A stretch of DNA of 64,000 nucleotides from Asterella californica (lineage: Eukaryota; Streptophyta; Marchantiopsida; Marchantiales; Aytoniaceae): assembly GCA_036924285.1 (NCBI GenBank), contig JAYKYS010000004.1:21670001-21734000 (forward strand), in the 5' to 3' direction. The position numbers were made by a program, and so were the translations under genes. Shown in pieces: positions 1 to 11,688 of this stretch. The notes below the pieces were generated by a model. The model did not search any database, was not told the DNA's origin, and saw only the letters and a program-made list of their open reading frames with translations. Positions within the stretch are counted from its first letter, which is position 1. Each line of letters begins with the position of its first letter.

Positions 1-1133
1 GAGGTGCTACATCCAGGAGTCGAAGGTGCAGACGAGATGGCAAGTACAATATGCGAATGCCTACCGATCTCCAACTGTATTATAGAACGGTTAGGCAAAC
101 TGTAAAGTGCATCAAGAGCGAGTTATCTAGAAATGAGGAGCATGAACATATAGAAAACAGAATAAATCATCTGAAGAAGCAAACATTAAGCAGCCCGGAA
201 CAATCGAACGAGCTTTGCACAACCAGATTGTCAACCAAGGAGATGGTTAAGAGGTATTTCTCCGAACAACGGTCTCAGACACAGCTTAGGTAATGAGTAC
301 GTGTACTCTCAAGAACCTAACCGGCACAAGGTACACGTAGAGCATGCAGCAGAACACTCTCCCGGCGTATGCACCTCAACCTGCTCCCTGACTTCATCAG
401 CACCCAGCAGAGAGGGTTAGGCTATACATGAGTAGGGAACCTGATCCAGCGGAGTTGAGGACTTTTCCAACTCAGCAGGGCCTTGTCGGTCCAGGAGTTT
501 CGGTTCAGTTCCGGGACATCTGACGGCAAACTCCCGGTCTTTGTGTAGTGGTAGATCCGTGAGCTTGTCCAGAGAAATGCCAAGGGCTTCTATATAAGTA
601 AAGATGGAAGTTAGTCAGCAAAACGTTCGATAAGGATCGAGAAAAACAGTGAAGACGGTTAGGTTGAGAAAACCAGAACTAGGAATCTCAAAGGAAGTAG
701 CCTAAAACGAAGATAACGTGGATGAAACAGAGCGAAAGCATAACACAGGTTGTTAAGTGTTGTCAGGAGAGACCGTAGCAAGTGAAGCAGCGGAGTAGAA
801 GAAATTACATGGATCTCATACACAGAGGATGAAGGTAAGGTTGAACCTGAACTCAAACGTGAAGTGTACGTTCTGATTTGTTCCTCAGTGACATGACAGT
901 TGCCTTATGAGGCGTCAGTTTGGGAACGGAGGGCCAATAAGATAAACAAACCTCACAGCTTACAGGTGAGACGGTTACATGTGTAGATGATGATGTACCA
1001 AATATATCTTGGTACGTGAGTATAGCATAACAATCAGACTACTCTTTCCCTTAAATATAAAGCTTATAAATTCGATTAACCACGATCAACTCATTGTCAA
1101 TCATGTCATTCATCAGTTATATGTGAACAGTAC
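1..1133. other. No gene recognised; expected place of the last GrpE exon
   Basis: No convincing coding exon or RNA gene is visible. The final GrpE exon (about 17 residues, with the family's Arg-Pro-Ala-Glu-Val-Gly motif) would be expected here on the minus strand but was not found. It may lie left of the window, or be lost. Confidence 0.5.
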
Positions 1134-3380
1134 CTTTAATACCAAAGCTATTGTGCCCGGGGTTTTTGCTGCATCTTCTACTTCAAATACGGCTGCATGT
1201 TTACTCGGGTCAAAAATTTCACCTATTGGATCAAATATCTCCAAACCATGTTTCTTGAATGCCTGCCAGTCCAGAGACAGATTCATGGATCAGTACGCAC
1301 TCTCAATCAACATGCAACATCACTAGAACAATGAGCTCCCCTTATTCACATCTTGTGTCACAGCCTCTTACGGACTCTCTGAAGTCTACCGTACGAAAGG
1401 AGTGATATGGACACTCCGATAACTGCCAGCACATGTGCTGATCCAGTGATTTGTAGCGATAGCAAAACGGAACATCCACACTCGAGTTTCAACTGATTAC
1501 TATGCCTTCTGAAGTGCACATACAGAAAGAACAAAATTCGATGTTCGCTAAAGGATTTTCTTTATTGAAGCTAAAATAAGTATACGTCGTCCAAGTCGTT
1601 GGAACCGGCGACGGCATGTCCCAACTATAGAACTCAAATCCGAAGTCGTTTCATGAAAATAACATCGATTCTCAATATCTCCGGGATGTAAGAACTTCCA
1701 TAAATATATAGAACTCAATAACAAACCAACCGTACTGAACTCTTCTCATCAATGACTTAAAAAGGTGCAAACAAACATACCATTCGAACGGTAAGAAACA
1801 CTGAAAAACCATCCACAAACAAAACACACCTGGAGCAGTTGTTTCTCTGTCATTTCCACCCCTTGTAACAATGATTGGAGTAACTTCAGATTCCCTTTAG
1901 GATCGTCTGCAGCATTCGACTTAGCAACGTTCTCTGGTACGGCGGCTGCCGCTCTTGATAGGTTATCAGCCACATCTAGCAAACCCTTCGCAAAGTTCTG
2001 ATCCATAAGACCAGCACGGCAAGTAAGTTCTCTACTCCACTGACTGAAAACAGGGGAGAGTTAAAACTGGCTAAACTCAGCACAGAACCGAGCGATCGTG
2101 TTCGCGAGTTCTCATTCTCGCCAGCTTCGGACGAGAACGAAAGTAACGTAAGGAACCTTAATGTACAACCGCAGAGAACATGAACACTAATGGGAATACA
2201 TATAGTACATTCAAAGGTCGTCATCATACAGGTTATAACACAAAAATTCCCTAATGTCGTCAAATTAAGCAACATTAGCTTCAATACCTTCCCAGCTAGG
2301 AACAACTTCCACACAAACTTTCTACATAACAGTGAATTCACTAATCTGCTTGCATGAAGGATCTACTCTAGTCAATCCATCAGTAGCTCAGCCCAAGCAG
2401 ACATACCTGGACTGCATACTTTCTAGTACTGTCGGCTTCTCTCCGCGCTCTCTCCCTCACATTTTCCATCTCTGCCAAACTCCAGAGTAGCTTATCTTTC
2501 AGCTCTTTCACTTCCTTTTGTCTTTCTTCTATGAGGGCCAACTTCTCCGCTAACAGGCCAACCAGATCATCCTGGGCCACCTCTTCATCACCTCCTTTAC
2601 GCTCTGCGCCTCCTTGTGCTTGAACAGGCTCGTCCTCTGTGTTAGGAGTGGCGGTGGTTCCAGACGAGGTTCCTGGGCTGCTTCCGTCCTTCCCATGGAC
2701 CTGAGGAGTGGCCGCAGAGGAGAAAGACAGAGCATTTGTTGCACCTCGAACTTCCAACAGTGGCACTTGGCTTAATGCCCTCGGGATCATCGACGCGGAC
2801 GAACCCCATCGAGACTGTAAGGCAATTCATATATCCATAAGAAATAGATGCCGCAAAACGACTTAACCCATATCTTCAAACTCCCCAACCTCTACAAAAT
2901 CTAAACAAGGGTTTAAACATGCAACTAAGCATCCTTCCATGAACTACAGAAGCCCTTCAACTTAATTTCGCGTTCGTCCTTCAAAACCATGCCACATGGG
3001 GAATGCAAATGAATGAGCCTTAATCGAGATTCTCTACCTTGTTGTCGAACATTTAGCAGTACCTTGACCCCGTAAATTCTAGGATTTAACGTCCAGAGGA
3101 CGAGAACAACAACTAGTTCAAAGCGTACATCCTTGACTTTGATCAGGTAAAAGTAAGTTACCCGTCATCTAGACAGAGAACGATCAAGCAACACCTCCAA
3201 GGTTTACGAACAGAAAACACGCACCAAAGCAAGACAGTTGGTGGCCGGGACGATTCTTCTCGATTTGGAACCAACTGCGTTAGTCGCTGCATCAGAAATT
3301 ACTCCAGAGGCGTGTCGATGACCACGCTCCACCACTTCGACAACCCGCCGCAACAGTGTTCTTCGACATGCCATACTCAT
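1134..3380 (-). CDS. MGE1: Mitochondrial GrpE-type nucleotide exchange factor, 3' end not in window
   Basis: GrpE proteins release ADP from Hsp70; the mitochondrial form serves matrix Hsp70 in protein import and folding. I see four exons: 3225-3380 (52 codons), 2407-2814 (136), 1830-1997 (56) and 1134-1262 (43). All splice in phase 0 with GT donors (GTGCGT, GTATGT, GTGTGT, GTACTG) and AG acceptors. Exon 1 is Arg-rich and almost acid-free at its start, as in a mitochondrial presequence. Residues about 140-185 form the long GrpE helix (AEKLALIEERQKEVKELKDK). Exon 3 holds NFAKGLLDVADNLSRA and exon 4 holds FKKHGLEIFDP and TPGTIALVLK, which are hallmark GrpE segments. Met3 has a better start context (A at -3, G at +4) than Met1. 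The usual C-terminal exon is missing; reading through the exon 4 donor adds only VLFTYN and a stop. Family and exon structure are secure; mitochondrial targeting is inferred. Confidence 0.9.
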
Positions 3381-5232
3381 GCGATATTCTCCTTAAAACC
3401 CCACTAGGCGTATATCATTCCCTCCGATCCCTCGAGGGAGTCTTGTGTAAGGGAGAGCGCGGGGCACTACGGGCAATCGTGAACGACGTCACTGCTCGCG
3501 AGCATGCACTGCAGTATCTAACGGTGAATTCGCGTACCTCTATGTTTACGTAAGCGGTCAAAATGTCAATATTCACAGTAAAGATAAACGTGTTACTTAC
3601 ACAAGGCGACGGCTCATCTCACTCTTCGCGCGGATGAAATGAAATCTATTGAATTACCTTCATATTAAATATTCACCTCCGTATGCGTGGCTTTATCCAC
3701 CTCCTCCATGTTCAGGTTGCATGCTATTCACCTTCACTTGAAGGTTCAAGTTCGTATTAACTCGAAATTGGCTTATTCTACCTCGCCGCTACCTTTCGTG
3801 TTGGCCGGCCGTTTTCGTCGGTTGACATGCCTTTATGTTATGGTCATTGCAGTTATTTTCCCACGCAAGTCCTGATGTGACAGGAAATGTGACGACATTA
3901 GGATTAGATTTGATGACCCGATTTCGGTTCGTTGTGATTTCCTGCGTTTTACAGATGATCAGATCTGAACTAAACGACAATGGATTCGGATTACGTGTTT
4001 CCTGTTGTTGCTTGTCAAGTTACATCGTTAAGTGGCTCTGCTTTGGTTGACAGAAGTCTGATCTACAGTACCTTCGTGTTCCAGGACATGACAATTGACA
4101 TGGTCCTGTCAGTAACGGCAGAATCCTAGCCCAGTATACGAGTTTTATCGTCACACTTCAGTTTCTTGAAGGCATAAAGTCTGGTAAGACTCTATGTGGT
4201 CCACTGATGAATAATATGGGTTAGCTCCACTTAATGCAAGCGCGGTTGAACCTCTCTTGTCACGTACGTGCCCTAAGATACCCTTACTTTGCATATCAAG
4301 CAAGTGTGAACTTTAAACACTGCGTAATTACATGGGTGGTTTATTGACGCTGGTGTTTTCCCCCTCAGTAAAACTGTGAAAACTCGAGTGTTGTACTTGC
4401 TTCAGTAACGAGAAGTTTATTCAGGGACCTCTTGTCCTTATCTCACTTCAGCGGAGAGAGATATATTTCATGGCGTGTAAGAATAGCTGTATTCGAACTC
4501 TCTAAACCCGGATGAAGAAATCTTAGATATACTCATTTGTATGGTGTTTGCAGCATTTAATGCAGGAAGCATTCTCTTGGTAGCCTTTAAAGCTAATGTG
4601 TACAACCGAGCTGTGTGGAACACCTGCAAGTAAGGCGTGCCAACCACAAACATTTGAAGCATGGTGTTTGCAGGATTCTGTATTCAGATGGAGATGTAAT
4701 AGGCACATAACTTTCACTCAAAACTAATTTCCAAACTGCGAATAACCACGCGACAGCTAGTATATGTTTTAAGTTGATCCTTTCATCCTCGAAACTATGA
4801 AGGATCAGCATTTATACTATGTCCAACAAGCTGATCAGATGTCCCGGAACTGAACAGAATTCCAGGATCGAGAATGGAATGAGTCGGTTGTCTTCATCTT
4901 CCATTGACCAATTATCCTACTCATCTACACTCTAACCTCCTCTGTTGGACGCTGATGAAGGCACAGAGAAGGTTAATACATATTGCATTTGTTCTCTTGT
5001 AAGTGGACAATAGCATTTAGCTCTATACTGAGGGAATTTTTTTGAAAATGTGCTTCGTAATACACATTCCCATTGGCACACCCTTCGCTTATAAACAATT
5101 GGCTAACTCGACTTGGCAAGTTAACGCACACTCGGCGCCTAATTGTTTCTGACTATGTACCTGGCCGGGCTAATTGAACGTTATCATTGTACTAGAGAGT
5201 GTTCCTTGAGAAAATCTACCATTCTCGACGTA
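3381..5232. other. Intergenic, nothing recognised
   Basis: Only short, unrelated open frames on both strands. The first 100-200 bases upstream of 3380 should hold the GrpE promoter, but no clear TATA element stands out. Confidence 0.4.
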
Positions 5233-5268
5233 TACTGATCCCAAGCTGTGATCAGCTTGGGATCAGTA
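5233..5268. repeat. Perfect 16-bp inverted repeat
   Basis: Arms 5233-5248 and 5253-5268 are perfect reverse complements around a 4-nt loop (TGAT). The left-arm core is ACTGATCCCAAGCTG. It lies in otherwise featureless DNA with no T-run after it, so neither a terminator nor a transposon end is supported. Confidence 0.85.
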
Positions 5269-6069
5269 CGATACCAGGACCCTTTAAGGGAATAACCACA
5301 CAAAACTGAAGAAATCAGTTTATTGTTTCGTCTATCTCTTCCTTTCGTATGTTCTTTTGCCTAGAGATAAAATTTACTGGGTCGCTGATATATCTACGGT
5401 AGGACGACTGAACAGAAATGGAAGAGATCCTTCTGCATCTTCCAAGTGGCTATCCTTCCCCACGGGCTTGTACATCGGATTGTGTTTTATGTTATTGATA
5501 AATACATAAATGTTATATAAAATTTTTATAATGAGCTGTTTTATCTATAACTATTAAGTTTTAAGTAGCTTTGGAGTTGCCAAACAGATCCAAACAGAAC
5601 CCATAAATGTGACACTGACTCTCGTGCTGTTACGAGTATAAATCAGAGATTGGGTTCAGAAAATACCATCATTTCATGTAAACATTAATTGATGCCTTTA
5701 CCTTTCCCGTTGGAAGGGTTAGGCCATAAATTAATGAAGACCCTCTTGCTTTCTAAATGTACATGAGGTGAATTCTCTAGTTATCGGGGTTCATATTCAA
5801 GTGCATTCATGCCATAACAGTGTTGTGACCAACCGCGTTGAACCAGAATATTACTTCTCTTAATTTCGTGGTCAGTCATGCTGTGATGATTGTTTGAACC
5901 GGATCGAAATTTGAACCAGAATCTCGAACCAACTCCAAGCTATCTCATCGAAACTCTAAAGGATGTTAATGATCATCTTGACAATCATCTTCACGTTGTC
6001 TTGTAGAATGATACTATGTACAATGAAAGATGAGAATAAAAGGTATTTCTTTATCCGTATACTATAAGA
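5269..6069. other. Intergenic, nothing recognised
   Basis: AT-rich sequence without coding-like frames or clear repeats. Confidence 0.4.
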
Positions 6070-7180
6070 GAAGTTGTCCTAGAGCTTGTTAAGTTGGGCA
6101 GGTGTTAAGCTAGGACCTAGGTAGAAAAGTTGCCCCTTAGTTTATATTCAAAGAACTACTGAGAAGTTTTGAAGATACTAGGTGGAAGTTCTTTTTGAAT
6201 AGAGTAGACATGTATTTTTGTTTATGCGAAATAAAGTTATACATAGATGTTAATGTTATTTCTAATCTAAAAAATAACAAAAGAGATAACTCTATAATTA
6301 TTTGTTGGTGATTTGGATTCATTATCTGATGATACCATCGTGTATGTGTTCTCGAGTAGTGTATTTTTGGCTCTTTTGTTATCAAAAATATAAATATATA
6401 TAAAAAATAGCACATAAAAATCTAGTAAAGAAAGATAATAATAAATGATAATGGTAAATGGTATTACATGTCCCTTGGGGGCTTTGAGGACCATGAGACT
6501 GTCCTTGTGAGTCCATGACATTGGGACTCGGACCAAAAGCTTCATTAATAATTTGCAGCAGCATGCACCTCCAACCATACCCACAAAAGATTAAACCTCA
6601 TGACCTTTTTCTTAGAGAACTGTAGGCTAAACCACTTGGGACACCAATCTTCGGTAAGACAACTTTTGTCTACTATGTCTATATGTATTTATTTACACTT
6701 TTGAATCCAAACAAAAACCACCTCAACAGAAGAGGCGTCCACCTAGGAAGACAAGGTCCTCATATCAAACCCTCATGGCTTTTGTTTCTTATCTCAACAT
6801 ATTGGTCTCCAGGATAGGAGTCTATGTTGGGTGTGTGGTTACGTCTTGTACATCTAGAGACTGAAGGTCGATATCTTCTTTAAACGTGGACTTCTTGGTC
6901 TAAGCATCCGTATGCGACTGACTTTATGAGCTAGATGATACTTGATTCAGCTATGGGAGGGTTGTAAATCCTATGGGGTGGTCTTGTAGCAATGACTTCG
7001 GTCGTAATATCATGGCTTAGTTCGTAATATACGTTGCATCAAGATGACATCAAGGACTAAGAATTTTTTTTAAGTAAGGGGTATGCTTAGCTGGAGGGAT
7101 GCTTGATAAGTAAGGGGTGCGTATAAGGATATAAGGGCCCCAATTTAACTAAGGAGTTGCTTAGTAGAGAGGTTTATTTT
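6070..7180 (+). repeat. Diverged dispersed repeat, copy A
   Basis: Several blocks recur in the same order at 8110-8830: an AGCTTRTYAAG...TTGCCCC block near 6090, a CCACCTAGG block near 6740, AGTCTATGTTGG near 6815, GACTTCTTGG...CTAAGC near 6890, GACATCAAG near 7045 and GATAAGTA near 7105. Copy A is longer because it holds about 400-600 extra bases (roughly 6140-6720). The arrangement suits two old LTRs or a tandem duplication; no open frame favours either. Confidence 0.55.
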
Positions 7181-8109
7181 TAGGTAAATCGACATACCGG
7201 TTAGAGTTCAAGGACATGCAGAGAGATCAAGAGAGGCGTATGGAGGAAAAGAGGAGAAGATTGTGATTGCTGAGGACACTTATTATAAATTGAGGTGTGA
7301 ATAAATATTTTTTAGGTCCCGAAGGTCTATTCGCACAAATTTGAGTGTTCGAGTGACTTTGGTGACTACAAGTGAATGTATTTTGAAGCTTTGAACATTG
7401 GCAGCAGTATGTTTCCTCTTTATTATTCTCATGATCAATCACAGTCAGGAGGTTCGCCCTTCTCAAGAAAATCTCTTTCTACAACAACATGTTAACAGGT
7501 TATTATAATCGAGACGGAGAGCTTTGTTATGTTGTTTATAGGGGTTAGTTTCATTTTAACATCAAGTTTTCAAACCTTTGGTGTGATTATAAAGATTGTG
7601 AACTGAAGAAAAAGATGACATAGTATTTTATCAGCAACTTTGTTGAGCATTAGGGTTTTCCGTTCAGCACTATAGTACATCTTGTATCGAAGAAATATTT
7701 ATAGCACGAAAGGCGAGGTGACAATACTCTCATTCTCATTGTAGAATGTGAGATGTCGGAGTTGGTTAAGGTGAGACACAAGTGCTTTTTAGACGAAGAG
7801 AGTGTAGACTCCGTAGTTTTCGTTCAAATGAACTTCATCTTTAATGACGATACAACCACTTTTGAGTTTGAATCAAGAGATCCTAGAGATTTTAGTAGAC
7901 TTTTGGTTATTGGCTAAAGCAGAATGTTATTCTTGACCTCTGAATACTATTGGGACATTAGAAATCCTCTCATTTAGATTAAAAATATTTTCTTATTGAA
8001 GACCACAGTCTGGTGCACTTCACATTGCTGTGTTGCACGTCGGTGTATACAATGAAAACTAGTAACAGAAGGATTTTTTTCTCTATCATGTACGTAGTTG
8101 TAAAAGAAG
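7181..8109. other. Spacer between the two diverged repeats
   Basis: No recognisable protein. If the flanking repeats are ancient LTRs, this would be the remnant of a very short internal region. Confidence 0.3.
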
Positions 8110-8830
8110 CTGCCACGTAGCTTATCAAGCTGAGCAGGAGCTAAGCTGGAGCTATGCTTCACAAGCTGCCCCCTATGATCTGACTATAGCTGCTCATGAT
8201 CTGACCTTGTGCTTGCGTGAGTGTTCATGAGTACTATAGTTTTGACTCCTCATTCACTAGAAACAGAGCTGTATAGAGAAGTTAGTGTAAGGAAAACTAG
8301 TAAAGATTGCACAGAAAAGTTTTCTTAAGAATATGTACCAACTTTATTTCTCTTTTGGCTAGAAACAGAGGCCATCCCAGTGATGGGACGCCCACCTAGG
8401 AGCAAAGTGATCTTAGGATCAATTCCTCTTGGCCTGTGTTTCCTGTTTTCGGCATGTTGACCTCTTGGAAGGGAGTCTATGTTGGATAGGCAGCCATATC
8501 CTGCATATCTAGGGACGGGAGACCAGTATCTTCTTTAATCATGGACTTCTTAGCCTAAGCCTCTGCATGCCACATGGATTATACCATGAGATATACCTGG
8601 CGCACATATGGAGGGCTGTAAGTCCTGTGAGGTTGCCCCATAAGTGTAAGGACTTTGGTCTACATTGGATGACTTGTGGTATAATAAAGGTGACATCAAG
8701 ATCGTGTCGAGAGTTGGGAAACTTTCATTTTAAGTAGGGGTCAGCTTAGCTACGGGACTGCATTGATAAGTAGTAATAAGGATAGTAAAGACCTAGCTTA
8801 GCTAAAGGGTAGCTTAACAAGAGGGTAGCT
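8110..8830 (+). repeat. Diverged dispersed repeat, copy B
   Basis: Matches 6070-7180 block by block (AGCTTATCAAGCTGAGCAGG near 8120, CCCACCTAGG near 8390, AGTCTATGTTGG near 8483, GACTTCTTAGCCTAAGC near 8545, GACATCAAG near 8692). Divergence is high, so the duplication is old. Confidence 0.55.
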
Positions 8831-8892
8831 TTGATGCGATGAAAATGAAGATCCGAAGTTCTGCCAAAAGCCCGTAAGCTAGGGCCTAGCTT
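8831..8892 (+). repeat. 62-bp direct repeat, unit 1
   Basis: Begins TTGATGCGATGAAAATGAA and ends CTAGCTT. It recurs at 8988-9049 with about eight substitutions. It directly follows diverged repeat copy B. Confidence 0.75.
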
Positions 8893-8987
8893 GTTTAATC
8901 CATCTTTCGCGTCTCGTAACTTTTCCACTAGGTGTCCAAACGAAGTAGATGAAGTGTCTATGGAAAGCTGACAATGAGCTCTACCCA

Positions 8988-9049
8988 TTGATGCGATGAA
9001 AATGAAAATCCAAAGTTGTGCCAAAAGCTCGTAAGCTGGAGACTAGCTT
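8988..9049 (+). repeat. 62-bp direct repeat, unit 2
   Basis: Second unit of the repeat at 8831-8892, 157 bp downstream in the same orientation. Confidence 0.75.
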
Positions 9050-9141
9050 TCTTTTCCCATGAGAGTCTTTGGAACGACAAGCATCGAAGTCTGAATTCAA
9101 GTAGGAGCCGGTCCATGACACGACATCGCGCTCTGTTGTCG

Positions 9142-11467
9142 TGTGACGTGCTTTCTTATCTGAGAATACACCGGGTACCTAGCTGAAGAGAGTACGTGTC
9201 GCACTTCGTGACTCAGAACCAACGACCACCCAAACCTCTCTCTGACCTCCAAGTACACTCTGAACTTATCTTGCTACGATATCCTCGCGTCCTCTCGACA
9301 AATCTCTCTCTTACTCGACTAGGAATAGAACCGAGATAATAAGCACGGGCAACATGTTCCTATCATCACTGCAAGCACTCTTGGGTCTGTTGGTCATCAC
9401 TCCAACCTCACCACAAGAGAAATATCAGCACTCCTAAAAGAAAAAAAACCTAGACGCAACATCCGCACACAAATCCAATCAAACCAACTGGGCGTACAAA
9501 CATGCATGCGAATATGGAGAGGATCCAAACACAGGTAATACTGTCAACAACTCTCCATACTTATGATCAAGTGCTCTGAAGCACTAGCAAAACATCCAGG
9601 TCGACATGTTCTTAAAGAATCTTAACTCTAGCGCCTTTCAGAGCAAGAACCTCTCAACTTTACCACGCTGTCACTCTCAACCATAGCTCAGAATGAGACG
9701 AAACCAAGGCCAGTAGATAGCATGTAGGATAATCTCTCTATTAAGTTAATACATGCAGAGAGATCATCTTTGAGTTGGAAGCTATGCCTTTCCAAAGTTC
9801 ACTGTTTTTTATAACGTGATACTATTTCGACATAACTTTGCTGTTCGATTCCTCACAAACCACTTGATAAAAGTAGCTCAAATTTCTCATGAAGCTAATG
9901 TGTCACTTTCACTACCACTCTGTAAAATTTCACAAGCAGATCCTCAACCAAACTCTCGGGATGATCCAAGCCCTTATTGTCAATGACACAAGACGATATG
10001 CAGAGCCTTGTGCACAAAAACAGTGATATCCTTATACCCAATAACCCAAATGGTCTGAAACTTCACAGGTAGGTAGCTGATTGTACCTTCTCAAACCCGG
10101 GAAGGTTTCATAGCGAAATTTGACCCCAAACTCTCCATATAGCTCTCAACGTCTCTTGTTTATAATCGCCTACTCTCATAGCCTCTAATTTGAGACACCC
10201 AACTTCAACCAGCCATAACTTTTTCACTCCGGCTTGGAATCGATTGATCTCAGAGTCCATCAGCAAGCCCATCTCAAGAGCTTTCCAGCAACAGTCAACT
10301 CGTCTCCAGCAACCTCACAGAACTCCCAGAAAGTGAAAAAGACCTCACGGAAACAAAATTGATCACAAATTTGACCCCCTCAGCTTCAATTGATAGAAAC
10401 GTTCTCATTCGTGCTTCAAATCGAGCAACCATTAAGACCATGGGCATCCTCGTCTCCCAAGCTTTCCAACCATATCCAACACTCTGTGAATGGACCACAG
10501 GAAGTGCCTCTAACCCTCAAAAACGTGAAAGGAATTTGATAGAAAGTGATTGATCAAACTTTCGATCAATAAGAAACAAATTGACAAAGTGTTTTGTTTT
10601 CATTCACATGACAAACACACAAAGAACGATTTTTTATCCAAGAGTACCATTTGGGCCTCAAAGCTTATATTGAACAAACTATAAACACGTGCCATTGACG
10701 ATACCGTTGATCACGAAGCACGTAGACACGAAGAACAAACTACGCTCAATATAGAGTCAGAATCCCGACTCTAAAGCGGTTGTCAATAAACGGAACTACA
10801 AAAGAAACGGATGAAACTATGATCTGGTTGTAATAATCTTCTACGAAGTTCCTCACGACAAATTCCCGATACGTCATCTTTGGTCGACTGTAACAACGTA
10901 TTTGACCCAAGTGTTGAACGGAACTCTCGCTGGAAAGTTCAGATCCAATGAAGGATCCATACCACATCAGAGCAAGATGTAGACAGTAAGATCTCAAACA
11001 GCGCCGTAAGTGACAATAAGAAGAATGATAGGATCCGGAGTAGCCATCACCGTAGTCATAAACGACTCTCCTCAATGAGCCACCATAAATACTAGGAAGT
11101 GATCTCACGACAGAATGGGTCTTAATGACGAACGGATGCACAAGTGAAGATCAGAAGCACGAAAAGGCTCTCCTTTCATGCCTACCGTTCGTACTGCCCC
11201 TTACTTCATCCGACGATACTGATCATACTCACACTAGACTTTGATACTCTACACTCTATATCCAAAGCTCCGCGCACCTCCCTTCTTATACAGTAACTTT
11301 GCATATGACGACAAGAGGACTATCCTTATCTCCACTCAGTGGAGAGTACATCGATCATCTATGTGGAGTCTTATATTTTGACACGATAAGGTCCTAATGG
11401 CTTTTCAACATCAAAACACGTAAAGATATGTGGTGGTTTCACACCCTATCCAATCCACAACACGACA
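9142..11467 (-). mobile_element. Solo LTR of the gypsy copy-3 family
   Basis: Read on the minus strand it starts TGTCGTGTTGTGG, exactly as the LTR of gypsy copy 3 starts at 57376. It matches that LTR through its length: a shared block near 10460 against 56340 (CTTTCCAACCATA...GAATGGACC), a shared open frame near 10750-10900, and a shared end near 9142 against 54984. No gag or pol lies beside it, so it is a solo LTR left by LTR-LTR recombination. A 4-bp target duplication TCGT (9139-9142 and 11468-11471) is possible if the outermost base is not part of the LTR. Confidence 0.75.
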
Positions 11468-11688
11468 TCGTCTTGCAATCATGATTACAGAAGAAGCGTC
11501 AGAAAAACTCTCTACGTCATGATTAGGATGAAGGAGCACTTGAGGACTGGGCCGACGATCAACAAGAGATCTCTCGGAAGAGAGAGGTGGCGATGACGGA
11601 CGAATTCATATCGCTCTTCACGCACATTAGGGTGAAGACGACCGAGGGCAGATTTGATAGGGAGTGCAAGTGTGAGGCTGGGCTCCGG
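11468..11688 (+). other. Short open segment between LTRs
   Basis: From 11528 a plus-strand frame stays open for about 53 codons, starts right after a TAG, and runs into the LTR of copy 1. It reads DEGALEDWADDQQEISRK and onward. It has coding-like composition and may be a fragment of an exon or of an older element cut by copy 1. No family is assigned. Confidence 0.25.

Noticed and set aside
421..460. Plus-strand string resembling the final GrpE exon (GGCTATACATGAG...CCAGCGGAGTTGAGG)
   Set aside because: It is on the strand opposite to the gene and needs several indels to match. It is treated as chance similarity.
7227..7466. Minus-strand frame with Cys pairs (YCCQCSKLQNTFTC)
   Set aside because: The spacing fits no zinc-finger class and the flanks lack coding character.
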